DNA of 64,000 nucleotides, from positions 24,244 through 88,243 of the forward strand of contig NZ_FNJI01000022.1 in assembly GCF_900104445.1 (NCBI RefSeq), read 5' to 3'. The notes beneath the pieces are model-generated. The model saw only the letters and a program-made list of their open reading frames with translations, had not been told where the DNA came from and did no database searches. Numbering within the stretch: position 1 is the first letter of the stretch; every line of letters starts with the position of its first letter. Source of the DNA: Desulforhopalus singaporensis. GTDB taxonomy: Bacteria; Desulfobacterota; Desulfobulbia; Desulfobulbales; Desulfocapsaceae. Position numbers and translations under genes: made by a program. Positions 27,760-36,752 of the stretch are shown here, one piece after another.

Positions 27760-28263
27760 GTGAGGTGTCATAGGTGCAACAGGGAGATGGCCGTCTCAAA
27801 AGAGGATTATCACTATACTGAATCTGGCCTGGATAATGTATACTTAGGCGATGTCAACATCTACAAATGCCAATGTGGAGAAGAAATTGCGTCAATCCCG
27901 GATCTTGTTGAGGTCAACTCCGCCATTTGCCACTGCCTGATCAAAAAACGTGCTCATCTCAGCGGGGAGGAACTTAAATTCCTGCGGAAAAATGCCGGAA
28001 TGAGCGCAAAATCCTTTGCCGAATATATTGGAGTGAATAAATCCACCCTGTCACGGTGGGAGAACAATAAGCAATGTATCGATAAGTCCAACGATCGTCT
28101 GGTGAGGTTGATCTATGCAAATATAAAGCGCATGTCCCAGGATGAGATCGGGTGCCTTTTAAAGGAGACTATCAGAGAAATACAGGACCGGGAACAAGAG
28201 GCCATCATCAATATACCCATTGAAAAACTCCACCATCCTGGGGAAACCAGAAACTACATGTGA
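27760..28263 (+). CDS. MqsA-like zinc-finger and XRE-HTH protein
   Basis: 167 residues. The N-terminus has two CxxC-type knuckles (CHRC at the start and CQC after a beta hairpin), as in the YgiT/MqsA zinc-binding domain. Residues about 65-125 are an XRE helix-turn-helix (GMSAKSFAEYIGVNKSTLSRWE). This is the fold of the MqsA antitoxin and of related regulators. The start is GTG at 27760, decided by a strong AGGAGGG six bases upstream. No MqsR toxin gene lies beside it. It may control nearby genes or itself. Confidence 0.75.
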   Translation: MRCHRCNREMAVSKEDYHYTESGLDNVYLGDVNIYKCQCGEEIASIPDLVEVNSAICHCLIKKRAHLSGEELKFLRKNAGMSAKSFAEYIGVNKSTLSRWENNKQCIDKSNDRLVRLIYANIKRMSQDEIGCLLKETIREIQDREQEAIINIPIEKLHHPGETRNYM

Positions 28264-28323
28264 CAATTATCCGCCCCGACCTTGGCCGGGAGGACAGGAT
28301 ACGGGACTCAGTGAGAGTCTCTT

Positions 28324-28375
28324 CAGCCTCCACTGTTGTATTGCCCGGAGCAGCGCCTTGTGGCAATGGAGGCTG
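28324..28375. terminator. Bidirectional hairpin between convergent genes
   Basis: CAGCCTCCA pairs with TGGAGGCTG, and inside it TTGCC pairs with GGCAA. It lies between the ends of the HTH gene (28263) and the leftward stress-protein gene (28444). Confidence 0.45.
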
Positions 28376-28443
28376 CCGCTGTCAGCTTATTTAACATAGT
28401 GTCGGTCTATTTTGCAGTGTCATTTTAGCCCGGCCAAGCGGTG

Positions 28444-29328
28444 TTACGGGCAACACCAAAGTGATGCTCGCGAAATTTTACTAAGAAGCGCCGTGGTGGT
28501 CTTGCCAACTTTCCATGACCCCAGGGTTATCGATTTATCAGGCTGACGGCTCAGTCCGACAGCCACAGCCGCATATTCCCCCGTTGTCTCTTCCCTGCAG
28601 ATGGTGTTTATAACCGATAGCCCCGTGACAGTCTTCTGGGTAATCCGTTCCGGGCCGATGTGGTGGCCGGCAAGAATCGATTCGCTCTCCCGGAATATTG
28701 GTTCGCTGTCGCTTGATAAGGGGCCTTTGACATGAAGGAGCGTGACGTTGTGGACAGGGATGAAACTGAGAATATAGCCGACGTGGTCTGCCATTCGCAG
28801 GGAACTGCGGGAACCGTCGACACAGAGCAGTACATGGCGTCTTCCCTCCTCAGGGTCACAACATATCCATATGGGGCTGCTTAACGCCGCATTTCGTATC
28901 AAAGCCTGGGCAATTTCGTCCGCTGCTCTTTCGAACATCCACTGCAGCGCATATGTCGTTCTTCTGCCCAGGATCATGGCATCATACATATTGTTTGCCC
29001 CCTCAAGAAGAATGTCCCCTACCTTCCCGTGGCGTTCCGTTATTGTCTTGGTTTTCAGAGAATCTACACCGATATCCCCCGATTGCAGCAACAACTTCGC
29101 ACGGGCAATCGCTTTTTTGGCCGCGACCGTGAGGGGGGCGGTGTTGTCGGTACCGGGACTCTCCCACATTGCCATAAGTGAGCAGGCCTGGCTTTTCAGG
29201 TCTGTGGTATTGACATGAAAAAGAGTTATATCGCACAGGTTGTCGGTTTTGAAAAAAGAGCGGAGGAAACGCACCCCGAAAAGCTTTTCCGATTCCGAAC
29301 TGATCGAGATGAGAAAGTGGAGTTTCAT
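28444..29328 (-). CDS. Tandem universal stress protein (UspA family)
   Basis: 294 residues from ATG at 29328 (a GTG four codons upstream is also possible). Two Usp-type Rossmann-like halves are visible. The second begins HVLLCVDGSRSSLRMADHVGYI, matching the UspA start (…LVAvDGSexSxxAl), and the first contains GDILLEGANNMYDAMILGRR. The canonical ATP-binding GxxGxxxxGS(S/T) pattern is only partly kept (VGLSRQPDKSITLGSWKVGK). Role: stress resistance or signalling in the cytoplasm; no specific partner is visible. Confidence 0.75.
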   Translation of the reverse strand: MKLHFLISISSESEKLFGVRFLRSFFKTDNLCDITLFHVNTTDLKSQACSLMAMWESPGTDNTAPLTVAAKKAIARAKLLLQSGDIGVDSLKTKTITERHGKVGDILLEGANNMYDAMILGRRTTYALQWMFERAADEIAQALIRNAALSSPIWICCDPEEGRRHVLLCVDGSRSSLRMADHVGYILSFIPVHNVTLLHVKGPLSSDSEPIFRESESILAGHHIGPERITQKTVTGLSVINTICREETTGEYAAVAVGLSRQPDKSITLGSWKVGKTTTALLSKISRASLWCCP

Positions 29329-29740
29329 GGGATTGTGCACCGGTTGAATGATTGGTGATAGAACAGTGTTATACCAAGGTCTCTAAACAAGGAATAGCAA
29401 GAACCAGGCCAGATATATAGTGGATGGATCAGTCGCCACATGTTGCCTCCAATTAACAATAACCGGAAAAACAACAGCACGTGTTCCTGAAAAAGCCAGT
29501 TGGAGTTACTATTGATAAAAATCTAAAAAAGTAATATGTAATAAAAATGCACAAAAATGTTTGTTATGATATTGACATGATATGCGGTCGACTTATTTTT
29601 TGATCACAAACAGGGAGCAGCCCCGGACGAGACCTGCAGGCAAGGGAAAAAGACCTTGTCACAGGAAGGTGCAAGCTGGGTTGGAGCCGGAGCATAAACC
29701 TTTTCTGAAAAACCGGACGAATAAACAAGGAGGGACGGTT
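29329..29740. other. Intergenic region between the stress protein and the heat shock genes
   Basis: About 410 bases between divergent genes, strongly A/T-rich from 29500 to 29600. It should hold both promoters. No CIRCE element was seen, and no box pair was convincing enough to list. Confidence 0.4.
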
Positions 29741-30187
29741 ATGTGGACAAGAATAAATGATATTGACCGGATGTTTGGTGCCATGAATCTGTTGCGCTCC
29801 AGAATGAACAGGTTGTTCACGGATTTCGACAGATCGTACGGGGATGATTATGGCTGGAAGGTAATCAGCGGAGGTCCCAAAACGAACATGTATGACCTGG
29901 GGGAAAAACTGCAGATTGTTGCAGAGGTGCCGGGCGTTGCCAAGGAAGATCTGAGTGTGCGGATACAGGGAAACTATCTTGAACTGAGCGGGGCGCGTAA
30001 ATCAGATGCTCCGGAAGGATACCGAGCGCATCGTGTTGAACGTGGAACGACAACATTTACCAGAAGCTTTACCCTGCCGACAGATGTGGACGCAGAAAAA
30101 GTCGCAGCGGAACTCAAGGATGGAATCCTGACCATGGATCTGCCCAAAGTTGAAGCGGCCAAGCCGAAGCAGATCACTATCAGGTAA
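29741..30187 (+). CDS. Small heat shock protein (HSP20/alpha-crystallin)
   Basis: 148 residues. The alpha-crystallin domain covers about 45-140 (TNMYDLGEKLQIVAEVPGV, then FTRSFTLPTDVDAEKVAAELKDGILTMDLPK). These proteins bind unfolding proteins without ATP. ATG at 29741 has AAGGAGG six bases upstream, which excludes the longer frame. A second HSP20 gene follows after 42 bases. Confidence 0.92.
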   Translation: MWTRINDIDRMFGAMNLLRSRMNRLFTDFDRSYGDDYGWKVISGGPKTNMYDLGEKLQIVAEVPGVAKEDLSVRIQGNYLELSGARKSDAPEGYRAHRVERGTTTFTRSFTLPTDVDAEKVAAELKDGILTMDLPKVEAAKPKQITIR

Positions 30188-30229
30188 AGCTTTTTGTGCC
30201 AGTGTATTGATAAAAACGGAGGTTGAATT

Positions 30230-30616
30230 ATGAGCGAGAAAAAAGATCTTGTCACCCGTGAAGAAACTATGCCGGAGCGCAGTCGTGAACTTTCCATAGT
30301 CGCTCCTTTGGTCGATATCTATGAGAATGATGAAGAAATTCTTCTTCATGCGGATATGCCTGGTGTTAAAAAGGAAGAGATAACTGTGAATATCGACAAC
30401 GGCAGACTCGAGATTACCGGACTGAAAAAAATTAACAAGGAGGGAGTGGCAGCCTGGGAGGAGTTCGGTGATGCCGAATATCGCAGGGTGTTTTCGGTGC
30501 CCCAGACTATCGATGCGGGCAAGGTCAAGGCGGAACTCAGTGACGGTGTGCTGAAACTGCATCTGCCGAAGGCCGCGGCGGCAAGGCCACGAAAAATTGA
30601 AATCCGCACGGCCTAA
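30230..30616 (+). CDS. Small heat shock protein (HSP20), second copy
   Basis: 128 residues with the alpha-crystallin domain (VAPLVDIYENDEEILLHADMPGV … AGKVKAELSDGVLKLHLPKA). It has a shorter N-terminal arm than its neighbour and is clearly diverged from it. The pair probably forms mixed oligomers or handles different clients, as in other bacteria with tandem HSP20 genes. A ribosome site (GGAGG) and a strong terminator frame it. Confidence 0.92.
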   Translation: MSEKKDLVTREETMPERSRELSIVAPLVDIYENDEEILLHADMPGVKKEEITVNIDNGRLEITGLKKINKEGVAAWEEFGDAEYRRVFSVPQTIDAGKVKAELSDGVLKLHLPKAAAARPRKIEIRTA

Positions 30617-30681
30617 CGTGGGGGGGCAGCCAACCCCTGGTTTCAGCTGGTTGCATCATAGTGAACCGGCCAGAGTGTGGC

Positions 30682-30724
30682 GCGGGTAACCGATTGTTAC
30701 TAATCGGTTGCCCGCATTTTTTAT
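30682..30724 (+). terminator. Rho-independent terminator of the HSP20 operon
   Basis: GCGGGTAACCGATT and AATCGGTTGCCCGC pair along 14 bases (one mismatch) with loop GTTACT. ATTTTTTATTT follows directly. Confidence 0.9.
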
Positions 30725-30923
30725 TTGAGCGGGGCGTGGTTATCCGATATTTTCGGTGAATCCTATACTCTTTACACTGTCTTTGTGTGTGTTGGTGTTT
30801 CAGAAAAGATCTTTGAAAATTGAGCCTTTCCTGCTAAAAATATTCTGAACTGAGAATATATTTTCCAGCTTTTTGCAAGCAGTGGTGAAAACAGTGCCGA
30901 CAGTATGATAAAGAGGAGATATT

Positions 30924-31229
30924 ATGAAAAAAGTTACCGTGTTGTATAACCATCCGGAAGATTCCGAAGCTTTTGAAAAGTATTATCATGAAACCCATCT
31001 ACCCCTTGCGGCAACCATGAAAGGAATTGCGCGGCTTGAGTTGACCAGGTTTGAGGCTGGCCCTGATGGGAGCAAACCTGCCTATTATCGTATGGCGGAA
31101 CTTTATTTTTCTGATGACAATCAATGCCAGACGACACTCGGCTCCCCCGAGGGTGAGGCAACTGTAGCCGATCTGTCGAACTTCGCGACAGGCGGTGTGA
31201 CGGTAGTCATGGGATCTGTGGAGGAGTAA
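30924..31229 (+). CDS. EthD-family protein
   Basis: 101 residues of the EthD dimeric alpha-beta barrel family. It has KVTVLYNHPEDSEAFEKYYH at the N-terminus, the ETHLPLA segment, and a C-terminal VVMGSVEE strand. Members are small accessory or monooxygenase-like proteins without a settled reaction. AGAGGAG precedes the ATG. It is a single gene, ending opposite the leftward hydroxylase genes. Confidence 0.85.
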   Translation: MKKVTVLYNHPEDSEAFEKYYHETHLPLAATMKGIARLELTRFEAGPDGSKPAYYRMAELYFSDDNQCQTTLGSPEGEATVADLSNFATGGVTVVMGSVEE

Positions 31230-31387
31230 CAAAAAAGAGGTTTCTGTTTTGCACGGGACCATGGGCTCAACGATGGTCTTGAACCCGCTTGTCAATAGCA
31301 ATACGGGGCCGAAATCTATCGAGTGAAGACGGCCTGGCAGTCGGAAAAAGCTGGCGAAACATGGGCTGGATGCTGCTGTCTTGTCAA

Positions 31388-31433
31388 GCCGGGTCTTGTC
31401 GACCCGGCTATCTACACCGGCTATGCAGCCGGT
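31388..31433. terminator. Two adjacent hairpins between convergent genes
   Basis: GCCGGGTC-TTGTC-GACCCGGC (31388-31408) and ACCGGC-TATGCA-GCCGGT (31416-31433) lie just before the stop of the leftward gene at 31441. Neither has a T-run. They probably separate the EthD and hydroxylase transcripts. Confidence 0.45.
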
Positions 31434-31440
31434 CGTCTCG

Positions 31441-33585
31441 TCAATTTCTCGCCAGTAATCCGGTTTTAAACGGCAATTCTCTGAGGCGGACGCCCGTTGC
31501 CTTGAAAACACCATTGGCGACTGCCGGAGCAACCGATGGCAAGACCGGCTCGCCGATCCCCCCCGCCTTCAACTGGCTCTCGGCGATATATACCTCGATT
31601 TCCGGTACTTCCGACATGCTTAGTACCGGGTAGTCATAGTAGTTGGCGGTATCCACTCCGCCGTTTTTAAAACGGATTTTTTCGTGAAAGGCTGCACTGA
31701 GCCCCATAACCACACCGCCTTCGGCCTGGGCCCGTATCGCGTCGGGATGTACCGCAGTGCCGCAGTCCAGGGCACAGACTACCTTATGCACAGTGATTTT
31801 TCCGTTTTTTCCCACCGAGACCTCTGCCATATGGGCTGCATATGATTCAAAACAGCTGGCCACGGCGATTCCCCGTGCCCGCCCTGGAGAAGGGGAGTCG
31901 CCCCATCCGCATTTGTCAGCAAGAAGTGACAGAATATTGTATGCTCTGCTGTCTTTTTCCATATGGGCAAGACGGAATGCAAGCGGATCGTTTCCGGCAA
32001 TATGGGCCAGTTCGTCCATAAAGGACTCAACGGTAAAGGTGTTGATCGAGTATCCTACCGAGCGCCACCACCCGACGCTGACAGGAAGGTTGACCATCGC
32101 GTAGGTGACACGTTTGTTTGGTATCGAGTAAACCATATCGGTTATGCCCGAGACAGCATCGGCGTCGACACCGTTTTCGACATACTGCGCCATTACCCTG
32201 GACATGACCGATGGGGCGGCCACCTGGTGCGACCAGCCGGTGATTCTTCCTTCTTTATCGAGACCTGCGGTTATTTTACAATGACTTGCGGGACGGAAAT
32301 AGTCATTGGCAAAATCATCTTCACGGGTGAAAATTACCTTAACCGGCCGATTCAGGATTTTTGCCAGCAATACTGAATCGACGACCGGGTCCTGTTCCCC
32401 CCGCAGGCCAAAACCACCGCCGGCAGGAGTGGTCATGACCTCCACCTTGTCAACGGGCAGGCCGGTCAACTTAGCTGCGGTGTGCTGGGTGGCGGTCTGG
32501 CCCTGGGTCGGAATCCAGATCCGGCAGCGATCTTTTTCTACATGGGCAGTGCAGTTGATCGGCTCGACCTGGGCGTGGGATAAATATGGCAATTTGTAGG
32601 ACTGTTCAATTGTACGGTCCGCCTGCGCCAGTGCTTTTGCAATATCTCCGCTGCGTTCGGCGGTGGCCCCCGGCTTGTTGAGATGATCGGTAAACAGCAG
32701 ATCCAGGGTTTCATCGTTCAGGTGGGGGAGGGAGCCTTCGGACCACTTGATGTCAAGAGCCTTCCGGCCCTGTAGCGCACCATAGGTCGTTTCTGCGCAG
32801 ACAGCTACCCGGTTCTCCAAAGGTACTACCTTCAGCACTCCCTTGATCGCCAGTGCCGCTTGGGTATCATAGCCCTCAACCTTCGCCCCGAACCGTGGCG
32901 GCCGCCCGACAACGGCTATGCACATGTCCGGCAGGGTAAAGTCGAACCCGTAAACGGTCTTTCCCAGGACCTTGTCCGGTATGTCCAGACGTTTTTTTAC
33001 GGAACCAATGATGTGATAATCTTGCGGGCTCTTCAGGCTGGGGTTGTCCGGGACAGGTCGTCTGGCGGCAGCTTCCGCCAATTCGCCATATTTCAGACTG
33101 TGCCCATCCGGATGCAAGACCCTTCCCTCTCTTGCACTGCACCGGTCAGCGGATATCCCCCACCGCTCTGCTGCAGCCTCCACGAGCATCTGTCTCCCGG
33201 CGCTGCCGACCTTGCGCAGCAGGTCCCACCGGTGGCGGATACTGGTACTGCCTCCTGTCGCCTGCGCATGCCATACCGGGTCCTTAAACGGTTCGGCCGC
33301 AATAGCCGTTTTTACCTGGACGTTTTCCCAGGCAGCGTCCAGTTCGTCGGCGATAATCATGGCAATGCCGGTGTGGCTGCCCTGGCCGAGATTGGTCTGG
33401 CCGGTCCAGACAGTGACCGTACCGTCGACTGCAATCTCAAGAAATGCATGCGGCTTGAACGGATATTGCGTGGTGGCCTGCGTTGTTGAGGTGTTGAACA
33501 GAGTTATCTGCGATGCCATGGCGGTTCCGGCAATCACCAGGCTGCCTTTTGTTAAAAATGTTCTTCGTGTCATAGCTGTTTTCAT
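31441..33585 (-). CDS. Molybdopterin-binding hydroxylase subunit (isoquinoline 1-oxidoreductase beta type)
   Basis: 714 residues of the xanthine dehydrogenase family, large subunit. The N-terminus MTRRTFLTKGSLVIAG is a twin-arginine signal, so the enzyme is exported folded. Cofactor-binding segments include TGQTNLGQGSHTGIAMI, AGGGFGLRGEQDP and, near the C-terminus, KAGGIGEPVLPSVAPAV, which contains the catalytic Glu of this family. It pairs with the [2Fe-2S] subunit encoded just upstream. Such enzymes hydroxylate N-heterocycles or oxidise aldehydes; the substrate is unknown. GGAGGG precedes the ATG. Confidence 0.9.
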   Translation of the reverse strand: MKTAMTRRTFLTKGSLVIAGTAMASQITLFNTSTTQATTQYPFKPHAFLEIAVDGTVTVWTGQTNLGQGSHTGIAMIIADELDAAWENVQVKTAIAAEPFKDPVWHAQATGGSTSIRHRWDLLRKVGSAGRQMLVEAAAERWGISADRCSAREGRVLHPDGHSLKYGELAEAAARRPVPDNPSLKSPQDYHIIGSVKKRLDIPDKVLGKTVYGFDFTLPDMCIAVVGRPPRFGAKVEGYDTQAALAIKGVLKVVPLENRVAVCAETTYGALQGRKALDIKWSEGSLPHLNDETLDLLFTDHLNKPGATAERSGDIAKALAQADRTIEQSYKLPYLSHAQVEPINCTAHVEKDRCRIWIPTQGQTATQHTAAKLTGLPVDKVEVMTTPAGGGFGLRGEQDPVVDSVLLAKILNRPVKVIFTREDDFANDYFRPASHCKITAGLDKEGRITGWSHQVAAPSVMSRVMAQYVENGVDADAVSGITDMVYSIPNKRVTYAMVNLPVSVGWWRSVGYSINTFTVESFMDELAHIAGNDPLAFRLAHMEKDSRAYNILSLLADKCGWGDSPSPGRARGIAVASCFESYAAHMAEVSVGKNGKITVHKVVCALDCGTAVHPDAIRAQAEGGVVMGLSAAFHEKIRFKNGGVDTANYYDYPVLSMSEVPEIEVYIAESQLKAGGIGEPVLPSVAPAVANGVFKATGVRLRELPFKTGLLARN

Positions 33586-33588
33586 GGT

Positions 33589-34050
33589 TCACCCTCCCTG
33601 TTTTGTGGTCATTTCGGCGGCAAACCTGATGGCTTTTTTTATTCTCGGATGAGACCCGCACCGGCAGATCACATCATCCATGGCTTCATTGATCTGGGTG
33701 TCGGTGGGGGTTGGGTTCCTGGTCAAAAAATCGACGGCCTGAAGCATAATTCCCGGTTGACAGTATCCGCACTGGGGCACCTGTTTCTCCAACCAGCCAA
33801 TCTTTACCGGGTGATCGTCGGGGATCCCTTCAATGGTAAGAATCTTTCTGCCAGCTGCCTCTTTGGCCGTAATCGAACACGATCTCACTGACTCTCCGTC
33901 GATTAAAACGGTGCAGACCCCGCATTCGCCGACACCGCAGGTATATTTCACACTTGTTATTCCCAGGTTATCGCGCAGTACCCACAGCAACGGCGTGTCG
34001 GATGCAACATCCACACTCTTGCCTTTCCCGTTTACATGTAGTTCGATCAT
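33589..34050 (-). CDS. [2Fe-2S] subunit of the molybdenum hydroxylase (isoquinoline oxidoreductase alpha type)
   Basis: 153 residues. The plant-type cluster motif is CGVGECGVC with a later Cys (SVRSC). The second cluster, of xanthine-oxidase type, uses CGYC and, about 31 residues later, CRC. Start ATG at 34050 is decided by GGAGG five bases upstream; the frame is open further, to 34077. It precedes the large subunit with a gap of only 3 bases. It moves electrons from the molybdenum site to an outside acceptor. No FAD subunit is encoded, so a cytochrome may take the electrons. Confidence 0.92.
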   Translation of the reverse strand: MIELHVNGKGKSVDVASDTPLLWVLRDNLGITSVKYTCGVGECGVCTVLIDGESVRSCSITAKEAAGRKILTIEGIPDDHPVKIGWLEKQVPQCGYCQPGIMLQAVDFLTRNPTPTDTQINEAMDDVICRCGSHPRIKKAIRFAAEMTTKQGG

Positions 34051-34444
34051 ATCTCCTCCATTATGGTGTTTGGCCACCTTGCCGAAATGCAGGCCGATGG
34101 GACGTGTGTGACGATATTTCCTCCTGATGGTTCCTGGTCCGATAGCACCACTGTCGTACGATTAACAATCGTCTTATTATATCAGATTTGGCCGAAGCTC
34201 TGTAAAGCCGGAGATTGCAAAAAAAAACGGCAACTCACGGGGCGGGCTGCCTGAAAAAGGTGAACTTCTTTTACTGCCGCGGTAATATGGGGGATAATCT
34301 TTCCGGGCGTTAGGGAAATAACTGTAGTAGTAGACGAGTATCGCCAGGTCCTGGACAGGGTATGCAGTGGGTCCGGGGGTGACGGGGCTACGTTGTATAA
34401 AGATTATGTGATGGAACTATCTTAACTGAATATCCGGAGGAACT
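34051..34444. promoter_or_regulatory. Divergent intergenic region with a small palindrome
   Basis: About 390 bases between the hydroxylase operon and the CoA-transferase gene. ACGATT-AAC-AATCGT at 34158-34172 is a perfect short inverted repeat about 110 bases upstream of the hydroxylase start and may be an operator. The rest shows nothing I recognise. Confidence 0.35.
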
Positions 34445-36295
34445 ATGGCCACCACGTTACCGGAAAAAAAAATTGTCAGTGCAGAAGAGGCTATTGCAAC
34501 TATCAGAAAGGGCAACAGGGTTTTTATCGGTTCAGGGTGCGGAGAACCCCAGCATCTTATCCATACGATGGCAAACAGCAAAACACTCGAAGACGTAATT
34601 ATTTTCCAGATGCTTGCCCACACCTTGGCCGACTATTTGAGCAGTGAAAGTTTTCTGAAACGTTTTTCGGTGAAACTGTTTTTTGTGCCTATCAGGATGC
34701 AGCAGGCAGCCTTCGAGGGTAAGATCGACTATATCCCCACCTACCTCTCACAGCTTCCCCAGTTGTTTCGCAATAACCAGATAGTCATCGATACCGTTCT
34801 TATCCAGATAAGTCCTCCCGATGAGTTCGGCATTGCAAGCCTCGGAGTTTCCGTCGACGTTACCCTGGAAGCGGTGAAAAGTGCGAAAACTGTCATTGCC
34901 CAGGTAAATCCCTTGATGCCGCGAACCCATGGCGATGGATTTATCCATGTTGACGACATCGATTATCTGGTGGTGTACCGGGAGGAACTGATCTTTCTCG
35001 AACAGCAACAGGTTCAACAGGAAACCTCCAGAAGGATCGCCCAATATGTTAAGGAACTGGTAGAAGATGGCAGTACCCTGCATGTCGGATACGGTAATCT
35101 GCCGTACAGCCTGCTTTCTTATTTCGCAGATAAGAACGATCTTGGGATTCATACCCATATGATAAGCGATGGTTTTATCCCGTTGATGAAAAGTGGCAAT
35201 ATCAACAATAAACGGAAAAACTTCATGACCGGGCGGGCCGTTGCCACTTTTTGCATGGGATCGCGCATCGCCTACGACTATATCGACAACAATATCCAAT
35301 TTTACTTCGGTACCGCAGATTGGGTCAATACTCCCGGCATTATAGGCAAAAACGACAACCTTGTTTCCATAAGCTCGGCCCTGGAAGTGGATCTTACCGG
35401 CCAGGTCTGCTCCGATTCGGTGGGCCGTCAGCTTTTCAGCGGCACCGGCGACCAGGTTAATTATATCCGGGGTGCCACCCTGTCGAGGGGCGGGGTGTCG
35501 ATAATAGCCCTCCCGTCAACTTCACAGGATGGAAGAAACTCGAAGATTGTCGCCAACCTCAGCCCCGGAGCCGGTATCGCCACCCTTCGGTCAGATGTTA
35601 ATTTCGTCGTCACTGAATTCGGTATAGCCCAGCTGAAAGGCAAGAGCATCAGCCAGCGGGTGATCGAGCTCAGCGAGATAGCCCATCCGGATTTTCGCGA
35701 GGAGCTCATCGAAGAGGCAAAGCGGAACCATTTCATCTTCCCTGACCAGTTGCCGCCGAGGGCGGAAGACCTCATCTTTATCGAGGAATATAAATCAAGG
35801 CTGTACCTTAAAAACGGCAAAACCATGTTGGTTCGGCCACTGCTTCCGTCGGATGAAATCGGATACCGCAATTTCTTCTACTCCCTCGACCAGGAAACCG
35901 TATATATGAGATTTTTTTACCCGGTTACTACCTTTTCCCATGAAATGGCACAGGATCACTGGTCGACTCTTGATTATCGGAACAATCTTACCCTGATCGG
36001 CCTGGTCCAGGATAAGGGCAACAAGGAGATCGTGACAATAGCCACCTATGCCGCGCTTGATGAGGAGTGGGCGGAAGTCGCCTTTGTCGTCCGTGAAGAT
36101 TTCCACCATATGGGTATTGGTTTATATCTTCTTCAGGAGCTTGAGAAAATAGCCAGGAAAAATGGTTTTAAAGGATTTTATGCGACCACGTTGAGTTCCA
36201 ACCAGGCGATGATCGGCATGGCCAGAAAAAGATATCCGCAGGCAAAAGTTGAACAGAATGACGACGAAGTGGTGATCCACATGAAATTCACCTGA
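34445..36295 (+). CDS. Acetyl-CoA hydrolase/CoA-transferase fused to a GNAT domain
   Basis: 616 residues. Residues 1 to about 440 are a family I CoA-transferase/acetyl-CoA hydrolase: IRKGNRVFIGSGCGEPQHL at the N-terminus, SSALEVDLTGQVCSD with the likely catalytic Glu, and SRGGVSIIALPST. Residues about 455-616 are a GNAT acetyltransferase (…EVAFVVREDFHHMGIGLYLLQ… is the acetyl-CoA-binding motif A). The fusion is known in proteobacteria and Desulfobacterota. It probably moves CoA between acids, with the GNAT part acting as an acylation or sensing module. It has a GGAGG site and stands alone. Confidence 0.88.
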   Translation: MATTLPEKKIVSAEEAIATIRKGNRVFIGSGCGEPQHLIHTMANSKTLEDVIIFQMLAHTLADYLSSESFLKRFSVKLFFVPIRMQQAAFEGKIDYIPTYLSQLPQLFRNNQIVIDTVLIQISPPDEFGIASLGVSVDVTLEAVKSAKTVIAQVNPLMPRTHGDGFIHVDDIDYLVVYREELIFLEQQQVQQETSRRIAQYVKELVEDGSTLHVGYGNLPYSLLSYFADKNDLGIHTHMISDGFIPLMKSGNINNKRKNFMTGRAVATFCMGSRIAYDYIDNNIQFYFGTADWVNTPGIIGKNDNLVSISSALEVDLTGQVCSDSVGRQLFSGTGDQVNYIRGATLSRGGVSIIALPSTSQDGRNSKIVANLSPGAGIATLRSDVNFVVTEFGIAQLKGKSISQRVIELSEIAHPDFREELIEEAKRNHFIFPDQLPPRAEDLIFIEEYKSRLYLKNGKTMLVRPLLPSDEIGYRNFFYSLDQETVYMRFFYPVTTFSHEMAQDHWSTLDYRNNLTLIGLVQDKGNKEIVTIATYAALDEEWAEVAFVVREDFHHMGIGLYLLQELEKIARKNGFKGFYATTLSSNQAMIGMARKRYPQAKVEQNDDEVVIHMKFT

Positions 36296-36752
36296 ACCGC
36301 ATAATGTCATGAAAACCAATTGCTGATTTTATGAAATATGTGCGGGGAAAAAATAATTTTTGCGACCAGCTCTTTTCCCGATCGGGACAAACAATCGACA
36401 GATTTGTTGTAGGGTGCACAATCACAATATCTATTTAGCCGTCCAGTCAAAAAGAGTGCGCTTATCCTGTCTTGGGCATGTTGTGTTGTCATGTCCTGGA
36501 CTTACTGTATATACTTGACTGTTTTTTTTTGTTGGGTATAACTGGTTGAGTTGTCGCGTAAAAGATAAAAAGTTGTCTTTTAAAAATAGTATTTGCAAAA
36601 TAATGGTTGCATACATACATTCATGCATGTATGTATGTCGACTGCTGTGACCGGCAACAATTTTCAGGAAAGTCAAAAAGGGCAGCTGCCGGCTGATTGC
36701 TCACAAATTCCCCCACAATGACGGTTGTGGATAACCAACAAAGGCTTCTGTT
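36296..36752. other. Upstream region of the efflux operon
   Basis: About 455 A/T-rich bases without a credible gene. It contains the AcrR-type operator at 36610-36637. Possible promoter boxes overlap it (TTGTCT at 36573 and TTGCAA at 36593), but no single pair stands out. Confidence 0.45.
36610..36637. promoter_or_regulatory. AcrR-type operator
   Basis: CATACATACAT, six bases, ATGTATGTATG: a perfect inverted repeat with 11-bp arms. The inner 24 bp have arms TACATACAT and ATGTATGTA with a six-base spacer, as in the known E. coli acrAB operator bound by AcrR. It lies 115 bases upstream of the acrA-like start, and the operon encodes an AcrR-like repressor. Confidence 0.8.
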
